Shown piece by piece: positions 17,325-26,373 of a stretch of DNA of 64,000 bases (position 1 is the first letter of the stretch; the number at the start of each line of letters is the position of its first letter). The position numbers and the translations under genes are program-made. The notes beneath the pieces are model-generated. The model did no database searches and was not told the origin of the DNA. It was given only the letters and a program-made list of their open reading frames with translations. Source of the DNA: Weissella confusa (GTDB lineage: Bacteria > Bacillota > Bacilli > Lactobacillales > Lactobacillaceae); the NCBI GenBank assembly GCA_016466735.1, contig JAAOED010000008.1:45613-109612 (forward strand), given 5' to 3'.

Positions 17325-19505
17325 ATGGGGTCTATTAAGTTATCAGACGCGTTTGTTGCCGAAACAATTGCGAACATTAAGCCACACTGGGGAACGTTGG
17401 GCTGGGTAACCTACAAGCGTACGTATGCACGTTGGAATGATGCAGCGGGCCGTACGGAAGAATGGCATGAGACGGTTAAGCGTGTAATCGAAGGAAACAT
17501 CAACTTGGATCCACGTTTGCAAGAAGGGACAGCATCAGTTGCGGATATTGATGCGCTACAAATCGAAGCCGAAGAGTTGTTCCGTGCGATTTACTCATTG
17601 TCTGCAACGCCATCTGGTCGTAACTTGTGGATCTCAGGTACGCCGTATCAAGAGGCGCACGGGGATGCGTTGAACAACTGCTGGTTTGTGGCAATGCGCC
17701 CACAAGCATACGGTGAGAGTCACATCGTGCCACCATATGCAGATAAGCAAGAAATCATGGCCTCAATGCCATTTGCTTTCTTGTTCGACCAATTGATGAA
17801 GGGTGGCGGTGTTGGTGTTTCTGTGACACAAAAGAACGTCGCGCAAATGCCGGCAGTTGCCCAAACAGTTGATGCAACTATCGTGATTAACCCTGAAGCT
17901 GATGCTTATGAAGAGGCTCGTATTGCTGGTGCTGATAACGCAACTGAAATTATGGTTGGGGACGCCGATGTTGTGACAGTGCCTGACACGCGTGAAGGTT
18001 GGGTATTGATGACGGCTGATTTGATTGATCGCCACTTCCGTCAAGATATGAAGCGCGCGGTGGTTTATGATATTTCAGCTATCCGTGCTAAGGGGGCTAA
18101 GATCAAGGGCTTTGGTGGTGTTGCTTCTGGTCCAGCGCCGTTGATTGAATTGATTCAAGATGTGAACGACTTGTTGAACGACACGTTGGGTGAGCACTTG
18201 TCATCAGTTGACTGCACGGACATCGCCAACTTGATTGGTAAGACAGTTGTTTCTGGTGGTGTGCGTCGTTCTGCAGAAATCGCGCTTGGGGATGCCGATG
18301 ATGCGGCCTTCGTTGCGATGAAGCAAGACAAGGAAAAGCTCTACCACCACCGTTGGGCATCTAACAATTCTGTTTTCGTAACGGCTGATGACACAGCTGA
18401 ATACGATGACATCGCCGCAGCCATTGCTGAAAATGGTGAGCCTGGGGTTGTTAACTTGGATTTGTTGCGTAACTACGGCCGTTTGGCAGATGGTGAGCAA
18501 CCAGGCATTGATGCCGATGTTGAAGGAACGAACCCATGTGGTGAAATTTCTTTGGCTAATGGTGAAGCCTGCAATTTGTTTGAGGTATTCCCGAACGTTG
18601 CGATGGAACAAGGGTTTGATCCTGCCCGTATCGTTGCATTGGGAGCCCGCTTTGCAAAGCGTGTGACATTTAGCCCATATGATTGGGAGATTTCACGTCA
18701 AATCATTAACAAGAACCGACGTATCGGGGTGTCTTTGTCAGGTATCCAAGATTGGGTTTTGACGTCATTCGGTGCCCCTGTTGTGACGGGCTGGGATGGG
18801 GACACGCCAATCTACAACCAAGAGTTGATTAATGAAGTTGACCGTTTGTACCAAGCGGTTAAGGAAGCTGATGCACAATACTCAGCAACGTTGCACTGCA
18901 ACCCATCAGTGAAGTGCACAACGGTTAAGCCATCAGGTACGGTTTCAAAGTTGACGGGTGTTTCAGAAGGGATGCACTTTAACTACGCTGACCACTTGAT
19001 TCAACGCATTCGTTTCCAAGATACGGATCCGTTGTTGAAGGCGTTGCAAGCAGCTCGTTACCACATCGAGCCAGATGTATACTCAGAAAACACAATGGTT
19101 GTGGAGTTCCCAGTTAAGGCTGCTTCAGCTGATTATCCTGGCTTTAAGTCAGCGGGTGAAGTTAGTGTTGCCGAGCAATTGGCGAACCAAGCCTTCTTGC
19201 AAAAGTACTGGGCTGACAATTCAGTTAGCTGCACGATTACGTTCCAAGAGGATGAGAAGCCACTGTTGGCCAAGATGTTGCGCCAATACGCCCCACAAAT
19301 TAAGTCGACGTCAATGTTGCCTTACTCAGGGCACGGCTTTGCGCAAGCGCCAAAGGAGCCAATTTCAGCTGAAGATTATGCTGAACGTTCAGTATCAGTA
19401 TTCGGTGATGTGCAAGCGGTTTACGAAGCGCTACACAGTGAAGATAAGTTGATGGACTTGGTTGATTCAAGTGATTGTGAGACGGGTGCATGCCCAATTA
19501 AGTAA
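17325..19505 (+). CDS. nrdJ: adenosylcobalamin-dependent ribonucleoside-triphosphate reductase (class II)
   Basis: A 726-residue monomeric class II enzyme that reduces NTPs to dNTPs using adenosylcobalamin, related to the Lactobacillus leichmannii reductase. Residues matching its chemistry are visible: C119 (NNCWF), C405 in NPCGEI with nearby E407, and C416. The C-terminal relay pair C718 and C723 lies in DCETGACPIK. ATG 17325 follows AAAAGGGG; an in-frame TTG two codons earlier is less well spaced. It is followed by two genes consistent with B12 handling. Confidence 0.95.
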   Translation: MGSIKLSDAFVAETIANIKPHWGTLGWVTYKRTYARWNDAAGRTEEWHETVKRVIEGNINLDPRLQEGTASVADIDALQIEAEELFRAIYSLSATPSGRNLWISGTPYQEAHGDALNNCWFVAMRPQAYGESHIVPPYADKQEIMASMPFAFLFDQLMKGGGVGVSVTQKNVAQMPAVAQTVDATIVINPEADAYEEARIAGADNATEIMVGDADVVTVPDTREGWVLMTADLIDRHFRQDMKRAVVYDISAIRAKGAKIKGFGGVASGPAPLIELIQDVNDLLNDTLGEHLSSVDCTDIANLIGKTVVSGGVRRSAEIALGDADDAAFVAMKQDKEKLYHHRWASNNSVFVTADDTAEYDDIAAAIAENGEPGVVNLDLLRNYGRLADGEQPGIDADVEGTNPCGEISLANGEACNLFEVFPNVAMEQGFDPARIVALGARFAKRVTFSPYDWEISRQIINKNRRIGVSLSGIQDWVLTSFGAPVVTGWDGDTPIYNQELINEVDRLYQAVKEADAQYSATLHCNPSVKCTTVKPSGTVSKLTGVSEGMHFNYADHLIQRIRFQDTDPLLKALQAARYHIEPDVYSENTMVVEFPVKAASADYPGFKSAGEVSVAEQLANQAFLQKYWADNSVSCTITFQEDEKPLLAKMLRQYAPQIKSTSMLPYSGHGFAQAPKEPISAEDYAERSVSVFGDVQAVYEALHSEDKLMDLVDSSDCETGACPIK

Positions 19506-19520
19506 CGCAGGAGCAGAGAG

Positions 19521-19931
19521 ATGCGAGTGATTAATAAAGTTTTGATGTTGTTGATTGCGCTAGTTTTGATTATTGGTGCGACACTGTTCGGTATGCAACA
19601 TTGGCAAAGTCGAACAGATGCCCAAACAACGCAAGCAAAGACAGAACGTCATGTGACAATGGTTGTTAAGCATGATGATAAAGAGAAGACGTTCAAAGTG
19701 ACGTTGAAAAAGGGTGAAACGCTTTTGGATTTGGCTCAAAACGAGAAGCGTGAGCCAAAGATGTCAGTGACGGCCGATGGGTTTATCACTGAAATTGATG
19801 GTCGTGCCCAAAATCAAGTGAAGAACCAATACTGGGTTTATACGGTAAATGGAAAGCAAACCAGTGAAGCGCCCGCTGATTTGAAGTTGCATTCCGGCGA
19901 TCGTATTACCTTTGAGTTGAAGCAGTTCTAA
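19521..19931 (+). CDS. DUF4430 domain membrane-anchored protein
   Basis: A 136-residue protein with an N-terminal membrane helix (residues about 6-25) and no lipobox cysteine. The extracellular part matches DUF4430, the domain related to the C-terminal part of transcobalamin/intrinsic factor: KKGETLLDLAQNE, GFITEIDGRAQ, YWVYTVNGK and the ending LHSGDRITFEL. It lies between nrdJ and an ECF S-component, and its stop overlaps the next start. A role in presenting cobalamin to the transporter is inferred from domain and context. Confidence 0.75.
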   Translation: MRVINKVLMLLIALVLIIGATLFGMQHWQSRTDAQTTQAKTERHVTMVVKHDDKEKTFKVTLKKGETLLDLAQNEKREPKMSVTADGFITEIDGRAQNQVKNQYWVYTVNGKQTSEAPADLKLHSGDRITFELKQF

Positions 19932-20452
19932 TGACAAAAACGCTACATTGGGTGGCGATGACAGGCGTGTTGACGGCCGTGATGGTTGTCGCGCGCCTGT
20001 TCGTGCATCCATGGCCAAACGTGACCCCGTTCACGGCTTTGGTCATTCTTGTTGCTTGGTATTTTGGCTGGCGCATTGCCTTGCCGGCAACAAGTCTAGC
20101 CGTGATTTTAACTGGATTGTTGTTGGGGATGCACCCGGTGGTGATGGTGCAACTGATTTTGTATGCCGGTTTGGTATTGATTACCAGTGGTAGTCGGCAT
20201 GTTGCTGATGAAAAAAGCATGGCATTGATTGTTGGCCTAGGCTTCTGTTTGACTTACGGTTTTTGGACGACAATTTTGCAAGCGCCATTCTTATTTGGTG
20301 GATTTAATTGGCCCGCAATTTGGAGTTATTGGTTGGCCGGATTATCGTTCGATTTTGCTCATTGTGTTACCACGTTTATGTGCGTCATGGCGCTATTTCA
20401 TCCGTTTTCTAGGATACTGTTGATGTATCAAAAAATACCGCAAAAAACTTGA
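19931..20452 (+). CDS. ECF transporter S-component, probably for cobalamin (CbrT-like)
   Basis: A 173-residue protein with five or six membrane helices and the compact hydrophobic pattern of ECF S-components (WVAMTGVLTAVMVVARLF, VTPFTALVILVAWYFGW). It is coupled to the DUF4430 gene by a 1-nt overlap, downstream of B12-dependent nrdJ. ECF-CbrT of Lactobacillus delbrueckii imports vitamin B12, so this is the probable substrate here. The shared energising module EcfA1A2T is encoded at 38188-40662. Confidence 0.72.
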   Translation: MTKTLHWVAMTGVLTAVMVVARLFVHPWPNVTPFTALVILVAWYFGWRIALPATSLAVILTGLLLGMHPVVMVQLILYAGLVLITSGSRHVADEKSMALIVGLGFCLTYGFWTTILQAPFLFGGFNWPAIWSYWLAGLSFDFAHCVTTFMCVMALFHPFSRILLMYQKIPQKT

Positions 20453-20597
20453 CTTACTATGCTAAAATAAGTGTGATGCATTAGGAGAATATGATAATTC
20501 AATTACCCACTGTTCACCTAACTGTAAGCATATTGTTTAGGGATTTTTTGCCGTCATGTTACCATTGGCTTATATAAACTAAAAGGGGTAAATCACA

Positions 20598-22013
20598 ATG
20601 ATGAAGACGTTCAACACGATGAGCTTGCAAAAGGAAGATTTCAAGCCCATCAACGAGAAGACGATCAACATGTACGTTTGCGGACCTACTGTCTACAACT
20701 ACATCCACATCGGTAACGCACGTTCTGCGATTGCATTTGACACCATCCGTCGCTACTTCGAGTACCGCGGATACGAAGTTAACTACGTTTCTAACTTCAC
20801 TGACGTCGATGACAAGATGATTGCTGCCGCCGCTGAGCAAGGAATTACGGTTCCTGAATTGGCCGACAAGTACATCGATGCCTTCAACGAAGATACAGCA
20901 CCATTGAATATCAAGCCTGCAACTGTTCGCCCTCGTGCAACTGAGCACATTCCTGAGATTATCGAGTTCGTTGAGGACTTGATTAAGAAGGGCTATGCTT
21001 ACGAGTCTGAAGGTGACGTTTACTTCCGTGCTAAGAAGTTCAAGGGTTACGGAATTTTGGCTCACCAAGATTTGGCTGAGATGGAATCTAACGCTGCTGG
21101 TCGTTTGGATGACGGCGAATTGGCACGTAAGGAAGACCCAATGGACTTTGCTGTCTGGAAGGGTGAGAACGGCGATGGTGCCATTGCTTGGAACTCACCT
21201 TGGGGTAAGGGACGTCCTGGATGGCACATCGAGTGCTCAGTGATGTCAACGAAGTACTTGGGAAACCACTTGGATATCCACGGTGGTGGAATTGACTTGG
21301 CTTTCCCACACCACACGAACGAAATTGCACAAACTGAAGCTCACACTGGTGAGAAGTTCGTTGAGAAGTGGTTGCACAACGGTTTCGTTACGGTTGGTGA
21401 CGAAAACGAAAAGATGTCAAAGTCATTGGGTAACTTCACGACTGTTCACGAATTGTTGCAACAAATCGATGATCCAATGGTTTTGCGTTTCTTCATGGCA
21501 ACGACGCAATACCGTCGTCCAATCGCTTACTCACAAAAGAACATGGACTTGGCTGCCCGTAACTTGGAGCGTATCCGTACTGGTTACCGCAACTTGCAAT
21601 TCCGTTTGGGATCAGCAGTTGAAGGTTCAGATGCAGATATCGAAGCAAAGGCACAAGAAAAGGTTGATGCCTTTGTCGAGGCCATGGACGATGACTTCAA
21701 CGCACAAAACGCTATGACGGCGGTTTATGAGTTGATTGAATTGGCAAACTTGTACTCACAAGCTGAAGAAGTTAAGACTGACACGGTTAACTTTGTCTTG
21801 AAGCAAATCAAGGACTTGATGAACGTGTTTGGTGTTGACGGTTTGGAGCAAGCACCTTTGTTGGATGCAGATGTTGATGCATTGATCAAGGAACGTGACG
21901 CTGCCCGTGAGACGTCAAACTTTGCTCGTTCAGATGAAATCCGTGACGAGTTGGCTGCTCGTGGCATTATCCTAGAAGATACGCCACAAGGAACACGCTG
22001 GCGTCGTGCATAA
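20598..22013 (+). CDS. cysS: cysteinyl-tRNA synthetase
   Basis: A 471-residue class I aminoacyl-tRNA synthetase. Visible are [18 protein letters not shown] (zinc cysteine and HIGH motif), the zinc-site region [21 protein letters not shown], and EKMSKSLGN (KMSKS). ATG 20598 follows AAAAGGGG. In Bacillota cysS normally precedes mrnC, but here about 3.9 kb of other genes intervene. A TGC-TAAAAT extended -10 lies near 20460. Confidence 0.97.
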   Translation: MMKTFNTMSLQKEDFKPINEKTINMYVCGPTVYNYIHIGNARSAIAFDTIRRYFEYRGYEVNYVSNFTDVDDKMIAAAAEQGITVPELADKYIDAFNEDTAPLNIKPATVRPRATEHIPEIIEFVEDLIKKGYAYESEGDVYFRAKKFKGYGILAHQDLAEMESNAAGRLDDGELARKEDPMDFAVWKGENGDGAIAWNSPWGKGRPGWHIECSVMSTKYLGNHLDIHGGGIDLAFPHHTNEIAQTEAHTGEKFVEKWLHNGFVTVGDENEKMSKSLGNFTTVHELLQQIDDPMVLRFFMATTQYRRPIAYSQKNMDLAARNLERIRTGYRNLQFRLGSAVEGSDADIEAKAQEKVDAFVEAMDDDFNAQNAMTAVYELIELANLYSQAEEVKTDTVNFVLKQIKDLMNVFGVDGLEQAPLLDADVDALIKERDAARETSNFARSDEIRDELAARGIILEDTPQGTRWRRA

Positions 22014-22027
22014 TTAATAGTTTTTGA

Positions 22028-22065
22028 AACAGTCACTTGGCTTATTGCTGGGTGGCTGTTTTTTG
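22028..22065 (+). terminator. terminator downstream of cysS
   Basis: An ACAGTCAC / GGTGGCTGT stem is followed by TTTTTTG. Confidence 0.7.
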
Positions 22066-22155
22066 TCGGTTGTTTTTCTAATCTATTTTTAATAAAACTA
22101 TTGAACTTTTGCGGTAGTGGGGTTATTGTGTACGCATGCAGAGGGGGAATTTATT

Positions 22156-22926
22156 ATGACGAAATTAGCGATTGTAACAGGTGCTGGTCAGGGGATTGGT
22201 GAAAGTATTGCCTTTCGATTAGCGAAAGATGGTTTTGCGATCGGTGTTGCGGATATCAATACCGTTACTGGAGAACGAGTTGCCAACGCACTAGTTGAAT
22301 CTGGCTATGAGGCGAAGTTTTATCAGGTCGACGTGGCGCATCGGGATGAGGTGTTCCAACTGGTTGACCAGGCAGTGTCGGATTTAGGTGAGTTGGTTGT
22401 GTATGTGAATAATGCCGGTATTGCAGTGATTGATGCGTTTGTTGATGCTGATCCGGCAGATGTTGAACGAATCCTTGATGTGAACCTAAAGGGCACTTAC
22501 TGGGGAATTCAAGCAGCGGCGACGCGCTTTAAGCAACAAGGACATGGCGGTCGCATTGTTAACGCTGCCTCGCTGGCTGGTGTGGAGGCATCAGCGTTAC
22601 AAAGCGCCTATTCGGCATCAAAGTTTGGTATTCGTGGCTTAACACAATCGGCTGCTAAGGAATTAGCGGCGGATCAAATTACAGTTAACGCCTATAACCC
22701 CGGCGTAGTACGCACGCCATTGCGGGATGCGATTGATGAGCGAACGGCGGCGATTAAGCAGGTGACGGTGCCTGAACAACAAGCAAACGTTTTAACTGAA
22801 ATTGCCTTGGGGCGTGAAGCGACGCCGGCTGATGTTGCCGAAGTTGTGGCTTGGTTTGCGTCACCAGCAGCGGCTTATATTACTGGTCAATCTATCATGG
22901 TTGATGGTGGCATGGAATTTCTCTAA
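22156..22926 (+). CDS. butA: acetoin/diacetyl reductase (SDR family)
   Basis: A 256-residue classical short-chain dehydrogenase. Visible are the nucleotide-binding TGAGQGIG, NNAG, the catalytic Ser in NAASLAG and the Tyr-x3-Lys in YSASKFG. Overall it looks like the meso-2,3-butanediol dehydrogenase / diacetyl reductase group (PGVVRTPL, ITGQSIMVDGGM). It would reduce diacetyl and acetoin with NADH, consuming reducing power. It is a monocistronic gene with AGAGGGGG before the ATG, inserted between cysS and mrnC. Confidence 0.85.
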   Translation: MTKLAIVTGAGQGIGESIAFRLAKDGFAIGVADINTVTGERVANALVESGYEAKFYQVDVAHRDEVFQLVDQAVSDLGELVVYVNNAGIAVIDAFVDADPADVERILDVNLKGTYWGIQAAATRFKQQGHGGRIVNAASLAGVEASALQSAYSASKFGIRGLTQSAAKELAADQITVNAYNPGVVRTPLRDAIDERTAAIKQVTVPEQQANVLTEIALGREATPADVAEVVAWFASPAAAYITGQSIMVDGGMEFL

Positions 22927-22945
22927 TTTATTTTTAATAAAGATA

Positions 22946-22974
22946 TTGACGTTTTCTAATTTTAGATTTAAGAT
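22946..22974 (+). promoter_or_regulatory. promoter of the second methionine T-box operon
   Basis: TTGACG, 17-nt spacer, TAAGAT. It is placed about 10 nt before the T-box leader. Confidence 0.72.
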
Positions 22975-22981
22975 ACAAACA

Positions 22982-23252
22982 TCGACTAAGAAGAGATAAG
23001 TACTTTTCAAGCGTCGCCCAGAGAGTTAATGGTTGGTGTGAATTAACGGACGCGCGAATTGGAAAATGGTCTTGGAGTCTTAATGACGTGAGCAAAGTGT
23101 TAGCGTCACTCGGGTGCGCCCGTTATCGCGCTTAGGTATCGTCGGTATACGACCGTACTGAAAGAGGATGGTTCCTATTTTTGTGGACCATTGAACCCGG
23201 GTGGTAACACGTGAAAACGTCCCGCAGCTGTAGTAGTTGCGGGACGTTTTTT
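22982..23252 (+). promoter_or_regulatory. T-box riboswitch (methionine) upstream of the metE-like gene
   Basis: The leader has a stem I region with specifier AUG in GGAAAATGGTC (23066-23068). The T-box GGGTGGTAACACG lies near 23199-23211. The terminator is ACGTCCCGCA / TGCGGGACGT with TTTTTTG (23217-23252). The specifier context GAAAATGG is the same as in the metQNI T-box. About 180 nt of further leader follows before the first gene, containing a CTCACC/GGTGAG hairpin and a possible 23-codon reading frame. Confidence 0.9.
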
Positions 23253-23436
23253 GTTTACGGATAGTTGAAGAAAGTGAGGAAGGGACGATGCAATATCTAT
23301 GTGTCACCGCTCACCGATGTCTTTTTGTTGGTGAGGGGCTTGGTCAAAGTCGAATGTGATTTTTGGAACTGGCGGTGGGCCAGACAAAATGACAGTTACG
23401 ACAGATTGAGTTTTAAACAACAGGAGATTAAACATT

Positions 23437-24555
23437 ATGACAGTAGAAACTAAGGTACGCTATCACTTTGACCAAGTTGGATCATATCTACGTCCAGCAG
23501 CATTGAAGCAAGCTCGCGCAGATTATGCAGCTGGGACAATCGACCACGAAACGCTTATTCAAGTGCAACATGACGAAATTCATGACTTGGTAGTTCACCA
23601 ACATGAAGTCGGACTGAAGGATGTCACGGATGGTGAGTTTGCTCGTTCATGGTGGCACCTCGACTTTTTGTGGGGCCTTACCGGTGTTGAGCGCTACACA
23701 CAGGAAGATTCATACAAATTCCACGGCGAAAAAACGCGAACGGATAACGTCCAATTGACTGGCAAGATTGCTTTTAACCCAGAACACCCATTCTTTGAAG
23801 ACTTCGCCTACCTGAAGTCAGTTGCGCCAGAAGGGACTGAACCTAAGTCAACTATTCCAGCGCCAACGTTGCTCTTTCGCGATGGTCGTTCAGACCGGGC
23901 CTTAGAGTTTTATGACACATGGGAAGCTTACTTGGATGATTTGGCGCAAGCGTACCACGATACCTTGCAACACTATTACGATTTAGGTAGTCGTTATGTC
24001 CAACTAGATGATACGACCTGGGCCTTCTTGATTAGCAAGTTGAACGAGTTTAAGAATGATTCGGCTGAGCGTGCTAAGTATGAAAAGATTGCGACGGACA
24101 GCGTTTACGTCATTAACAAGGCGTTGGATGGCTTGCCAGAAGATTTTAAAATCTCAACGCACATTTGCCGAGGTAACTTCAAGTCAACGTATCTATTCGA
24201 AGGTGGTTATGCGCCAGTAGCAAAGTACCTTGGCCAATTGCATTATGACACCTACTTCTTGGAGTATGATGATGCCCGCTCAGGTGACTTTGAGCCGTTG
24301 CCTGAAATTTGGCAAGGTCGCGAAGACGTCACGATTGTGTTGGGGTTGGTGACAAGTAAGTCTCCTAAGCTTGAGTCGGCCGAGGCGATTAAGAATCGCA
24401 TCGCCGAGGCAGCGAAGTTAGTGCCACTAGAAAACTTAGCACTATCGACGCAGTGTGGCTTTGCCTCAACGGAAGAGGGAAATGCGTTGACGGAGCAAGA
24501 AGAATGGACAAAGTTATCATTCATCAAGCGCATTGCGGATGAAGTCTGGGGGTAG
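23437..24555 (+). CDS. MetE C-terminal-like methyltransferase (YxjG/YxjH family)
   Basis: A 372-residue protein resembling the catalytic half of cobalamin-independent methionine synthase, like Bacillus YxjG/YxjH. Zinc-ligand motifs are visible: STHICRGN (His-x-Cys) and LSTQCGFAS (Cys). GLKDVTDGEFAR marks the barrel start. It probably methylates homocysteine to methionine. The methyl donor is uncertain because the N-terminal folate half is absent. It is the first gene of the T-box operon with metQ2 and luxS, which supplies homocysteine. Confidence 0.85.
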   Translation: MTVETKVRYHFDQVGSYLRPAALKQARADYAAGTIDHETLIQVQHDEIHDLVVHQHEVGLKDVTDGEFARSWWHLDFLWGLTGVERYTQEDSYKFHGEKTRTDNVQLTGKIAFNPEHPFFEDFAYLKSVAPEGTEPKSTIPAPTLLFRDGRSDRALEFYDTWEAYLDDLAQAYHDTLQHYYDLGSRYVQLDDTTWAFLISKLNEFKNDSAERAKYEKIATDSVYVINKALDGLPEDFKISTHICRGNFKSTYLFEGGYAPVAKYLGQLHYDTYFLEYDDARSGDFEPLPEIWQGREDVTIVLGLVTSKSPKLESAEAIKNRIAEAAKLVPLENLALSTQCGFASTEEGNALTEQEEWTKLSFIKRIADEVWG

Positions 24556-24560
24556 GCAAA

Positions 24561-25418
24561 ATGGTTAAGAGATTGGGAATTGTGATTGCTGGGGTTGTCG
24601 TGACTGGAACTTTGTTAGCGACAACGACGTCAATTCAGGCAGCGACAGTTAAAAAAGTAACGGTTGGATCGGTGACAGGGGATGCTGAAATTTGGCGACA
24701 TATTGCGGATTCATCAGCAGCGAAAAAGGCGCATGTGCAAATTAAGGTGAAAGAATTCACGGATGGGGGAACCTTGAATAAGGCGACGGCTTCGGGTGAA
24801 GTCGACGTGAATGCCTTCCAGTCATACGACTATTTCCATGCGTTTAATAAGCAGACCGATACGGAGAAGCTAGCTGTGTTGGGCACGACTTATATTGAGC
24901 CGATGGGTGTTTATTCAAAGGACTATCACAAGGTGAGCGACATTCCAGATGGCAGCACAATTGCGATTGCGCGTGATAACGCTAACGCAGCGCGTGGCCT
25001 ACGCTTGCTTGCTAACGCGGGTTTGGTTAAGTTGAAGGCGAACTTCTCAGCCTTGTCAGGTGTGGCTGATATCGCCGACAATCCACATCATTTCAAGTTC
25101 AAGGAAATAGATGACACAACCGGGGTATCGCTGGTTAAGCAGGATGACTCAGTGGCGGCGGTTCTGATTTCAAATTCAGTTTCACAAGCCGGTGGTTTGA
25201 ATGTATTGAAGGATTCTATCTATCATGAGTCAATCAATTCAGGCACGATTGGTAACATCAACATTTTGGCAACACGTGAATCACAGGCCAAAAACAAGAC
25301 ATACAAGAAGCTAGTGGCGCTATATCGTGACCCAACAGTACAAAAGTGGATTAAGAAGCAGTATCACGGCACAAAGGTTGAAGTAAAGAAGCCGGTATCT
25401 TATTTGGAGGAAAAGTAG
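24561..25418 (+). CDS. metQ: second MetQ-like (NlpA family) binding protein
   Basis: A 285-residue NlpA/MetQ family protein. Visible are [51 protein letters not shown] and [16 protein letters not shown]. It has no neighbouring ATPase or permease, so it probably uses MetNI encoded at 10738-12482. The N-terminal hydrophobic segment ends in SIQAATV, suggesting signal peptidase I; again no lipobox cysteine is present. It starts 5 nt after the methyltransferase stop. Confidence 0.85.
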   Translation: MVKRLGIVIAGVVVTGTLLATTTSIQAATVKKVTVGSVTGDAEIWRHIADSSAAKKAHVQIKVKEFTDGGTLNKATASGEVDVNAFQSYDYFHAFNKQTDTEKLAVLGTTYIEPMGVYSKDYHKVSDIPDGSTIAIARDNANAARGLRLLANAGLVKLKANFSALSGVADIADNPHHFKFKEIDDTTGVSLVKQDDSVAAVLISNSVSQAGGLNVLKDSIYHESINSGTIGNINILATRESQAKNKTYKKLVALYRDPTVQKWIKKQYHGTKVEVKKPVSYLEEK

Positions 25419-25419
25419 C

Positions 25420-25899
25420 ATGGCAGAAGTCGAAAGTTTTACATTGGATCACACACAAGTTAAAGCGCCATATGTGCGTTTGATTGAAGCGCAATCTGGC
25501 CCAGCGGGAGGCACCATTGCGAATTATGATTTGCGCTTGGTGCAACCGAACGAAACGTCGATTGAGACGGCTGGTATTCACACGTTGGAGCACCTATTTG
25601 CGAGCCTAGTTCGCGATGAATTGGATGGCATTATTGATATTTCGCCATTCGGATGTCGTACAGGCTTTCATGTCATTAGTTGGCAAACGTATACGCCAAC
25701 GCAACTTGCCGAAACATTCACTCGTGTTTTACGCAAGATTCGTGATGAGATTACCTGGGATGATGTACCCGCAACGACGATTCGAGAGTGCGGTAATTTC
25801 AAGGACCACAGCCTTCACTCAGCTAAGGCGTGGGCAGCCATTATCTTAGAGCAAGGATTGTCAGATGATCCGTTTGTTCGTCATGTTGTAGAAGCATAA
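25420..25899 (+). CDS. luxS: S-ribosylhomocysteine lyase LuxS
   Basis: A 159-residue metalloenzyme that splits S-ribosylhomocysteine into homocysteine and the autoinducer-2 precursor. The metal ligands H54 and H58 and catalytic E57 are in HTLEHL, and the third ligand is the Cys in [19 protein letters not shown] carries the other active cysteine. It sits 1 nt after metQ2 under the methionine T-box, so AI-2 production should follow methionine starvation. Confidence 0.96.
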   Translation: MAEVESFTLDHTQVKAPYVRLIEAQSGPAGGTIANYDLRLVQPNETSIETAGIHTLEHLFASLVRDELDGIIDISPFGCRTGFHVISWQTYTPTQLAETFTRVLRKIRDEITWDDVPATTIRECGNFKDHSLHSAKAWAAIILEQGLSDDPFVRHVVEA

Positions 25900-25908
25900 T
25901 AAGTAAAA

Positions 25909-25930
25909 CCAGGTCATTGACCTGCTTTTT
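25909..25930 (+). terminator. terminator of the T-box operon
   Basis: A CAGGTC / GACCTG stem is followed by CTTTTT. It lies only 18 nt before the mrnC start codon. Confidence 0.7.
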
Positions 25931-25947
25931 CTGTTATTATAGTAAGC

Positions 25948-26373
25948 ATGAATGAGAAGATTAATTATGAGCAATTGAATGGCTTGGATTTGGCTTATTA
26001 TGGGGATGCGGTGTACGAAGTGTACATTCGTCAACATTTATTAGCTAAAGGGATTACCAAGCCAGCCCGTTTGCAACGTGAATCAAAGAATTATGTGTCA
26101 GCTAAGGCGCACGCTGCTTTGTTTGCGTTGATGGAAACGGATGACCTATTAACAGATGAAGAGATGGCCTACTTTAAGCGTGGGCGTAATGCAAATTCAC
26201 ATACGAAGGCAAAGAACACGGATGTGGTAACGTACCGTATTTCAACTGGATTTGAGGCACTAATTGGCTACTTGGCAGCGAGTGACCAACAAGCCCGTTT
26301 GGATGAAATTATTGCATGGGTTTATGAACAAGTAGAAAGTGGACGAACGAGAGCAAATGGCACAACAAAGTAA
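25948..26373 (+). CDS. mrnC: mini-ribonuclease III
   Basis: A 141-residue RNase III catalytic domain without the dsRNA-binding domain. It processes 23S rRNA precursor ends in Bacillus. Visible are LDLAYYGDAVYEVYIR (catalytic acidic motif), KARGRN-like KRGRNANSHTKAKN and GFEALIGYLA. No Shine-Dalgarno precedes the ATG. A TATAGT -10-like hexamer ends only 4 nt before it, so the mRNA may be leaderless. rlmB overlaps its 3' end. Confidence 0.93.
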   Translation: MNEKINYEQLNGLDLAYYGDAVYEVYIRQHLLAKGITKPARLQRESKNYVSAKAHAALFALMETDDLLTDEEMAYFKRGRNANSHTKAKNTDVVTYRISTGFEALIGYLAASDQQARLDEIIAWVYEQVESGRTRANGTTK

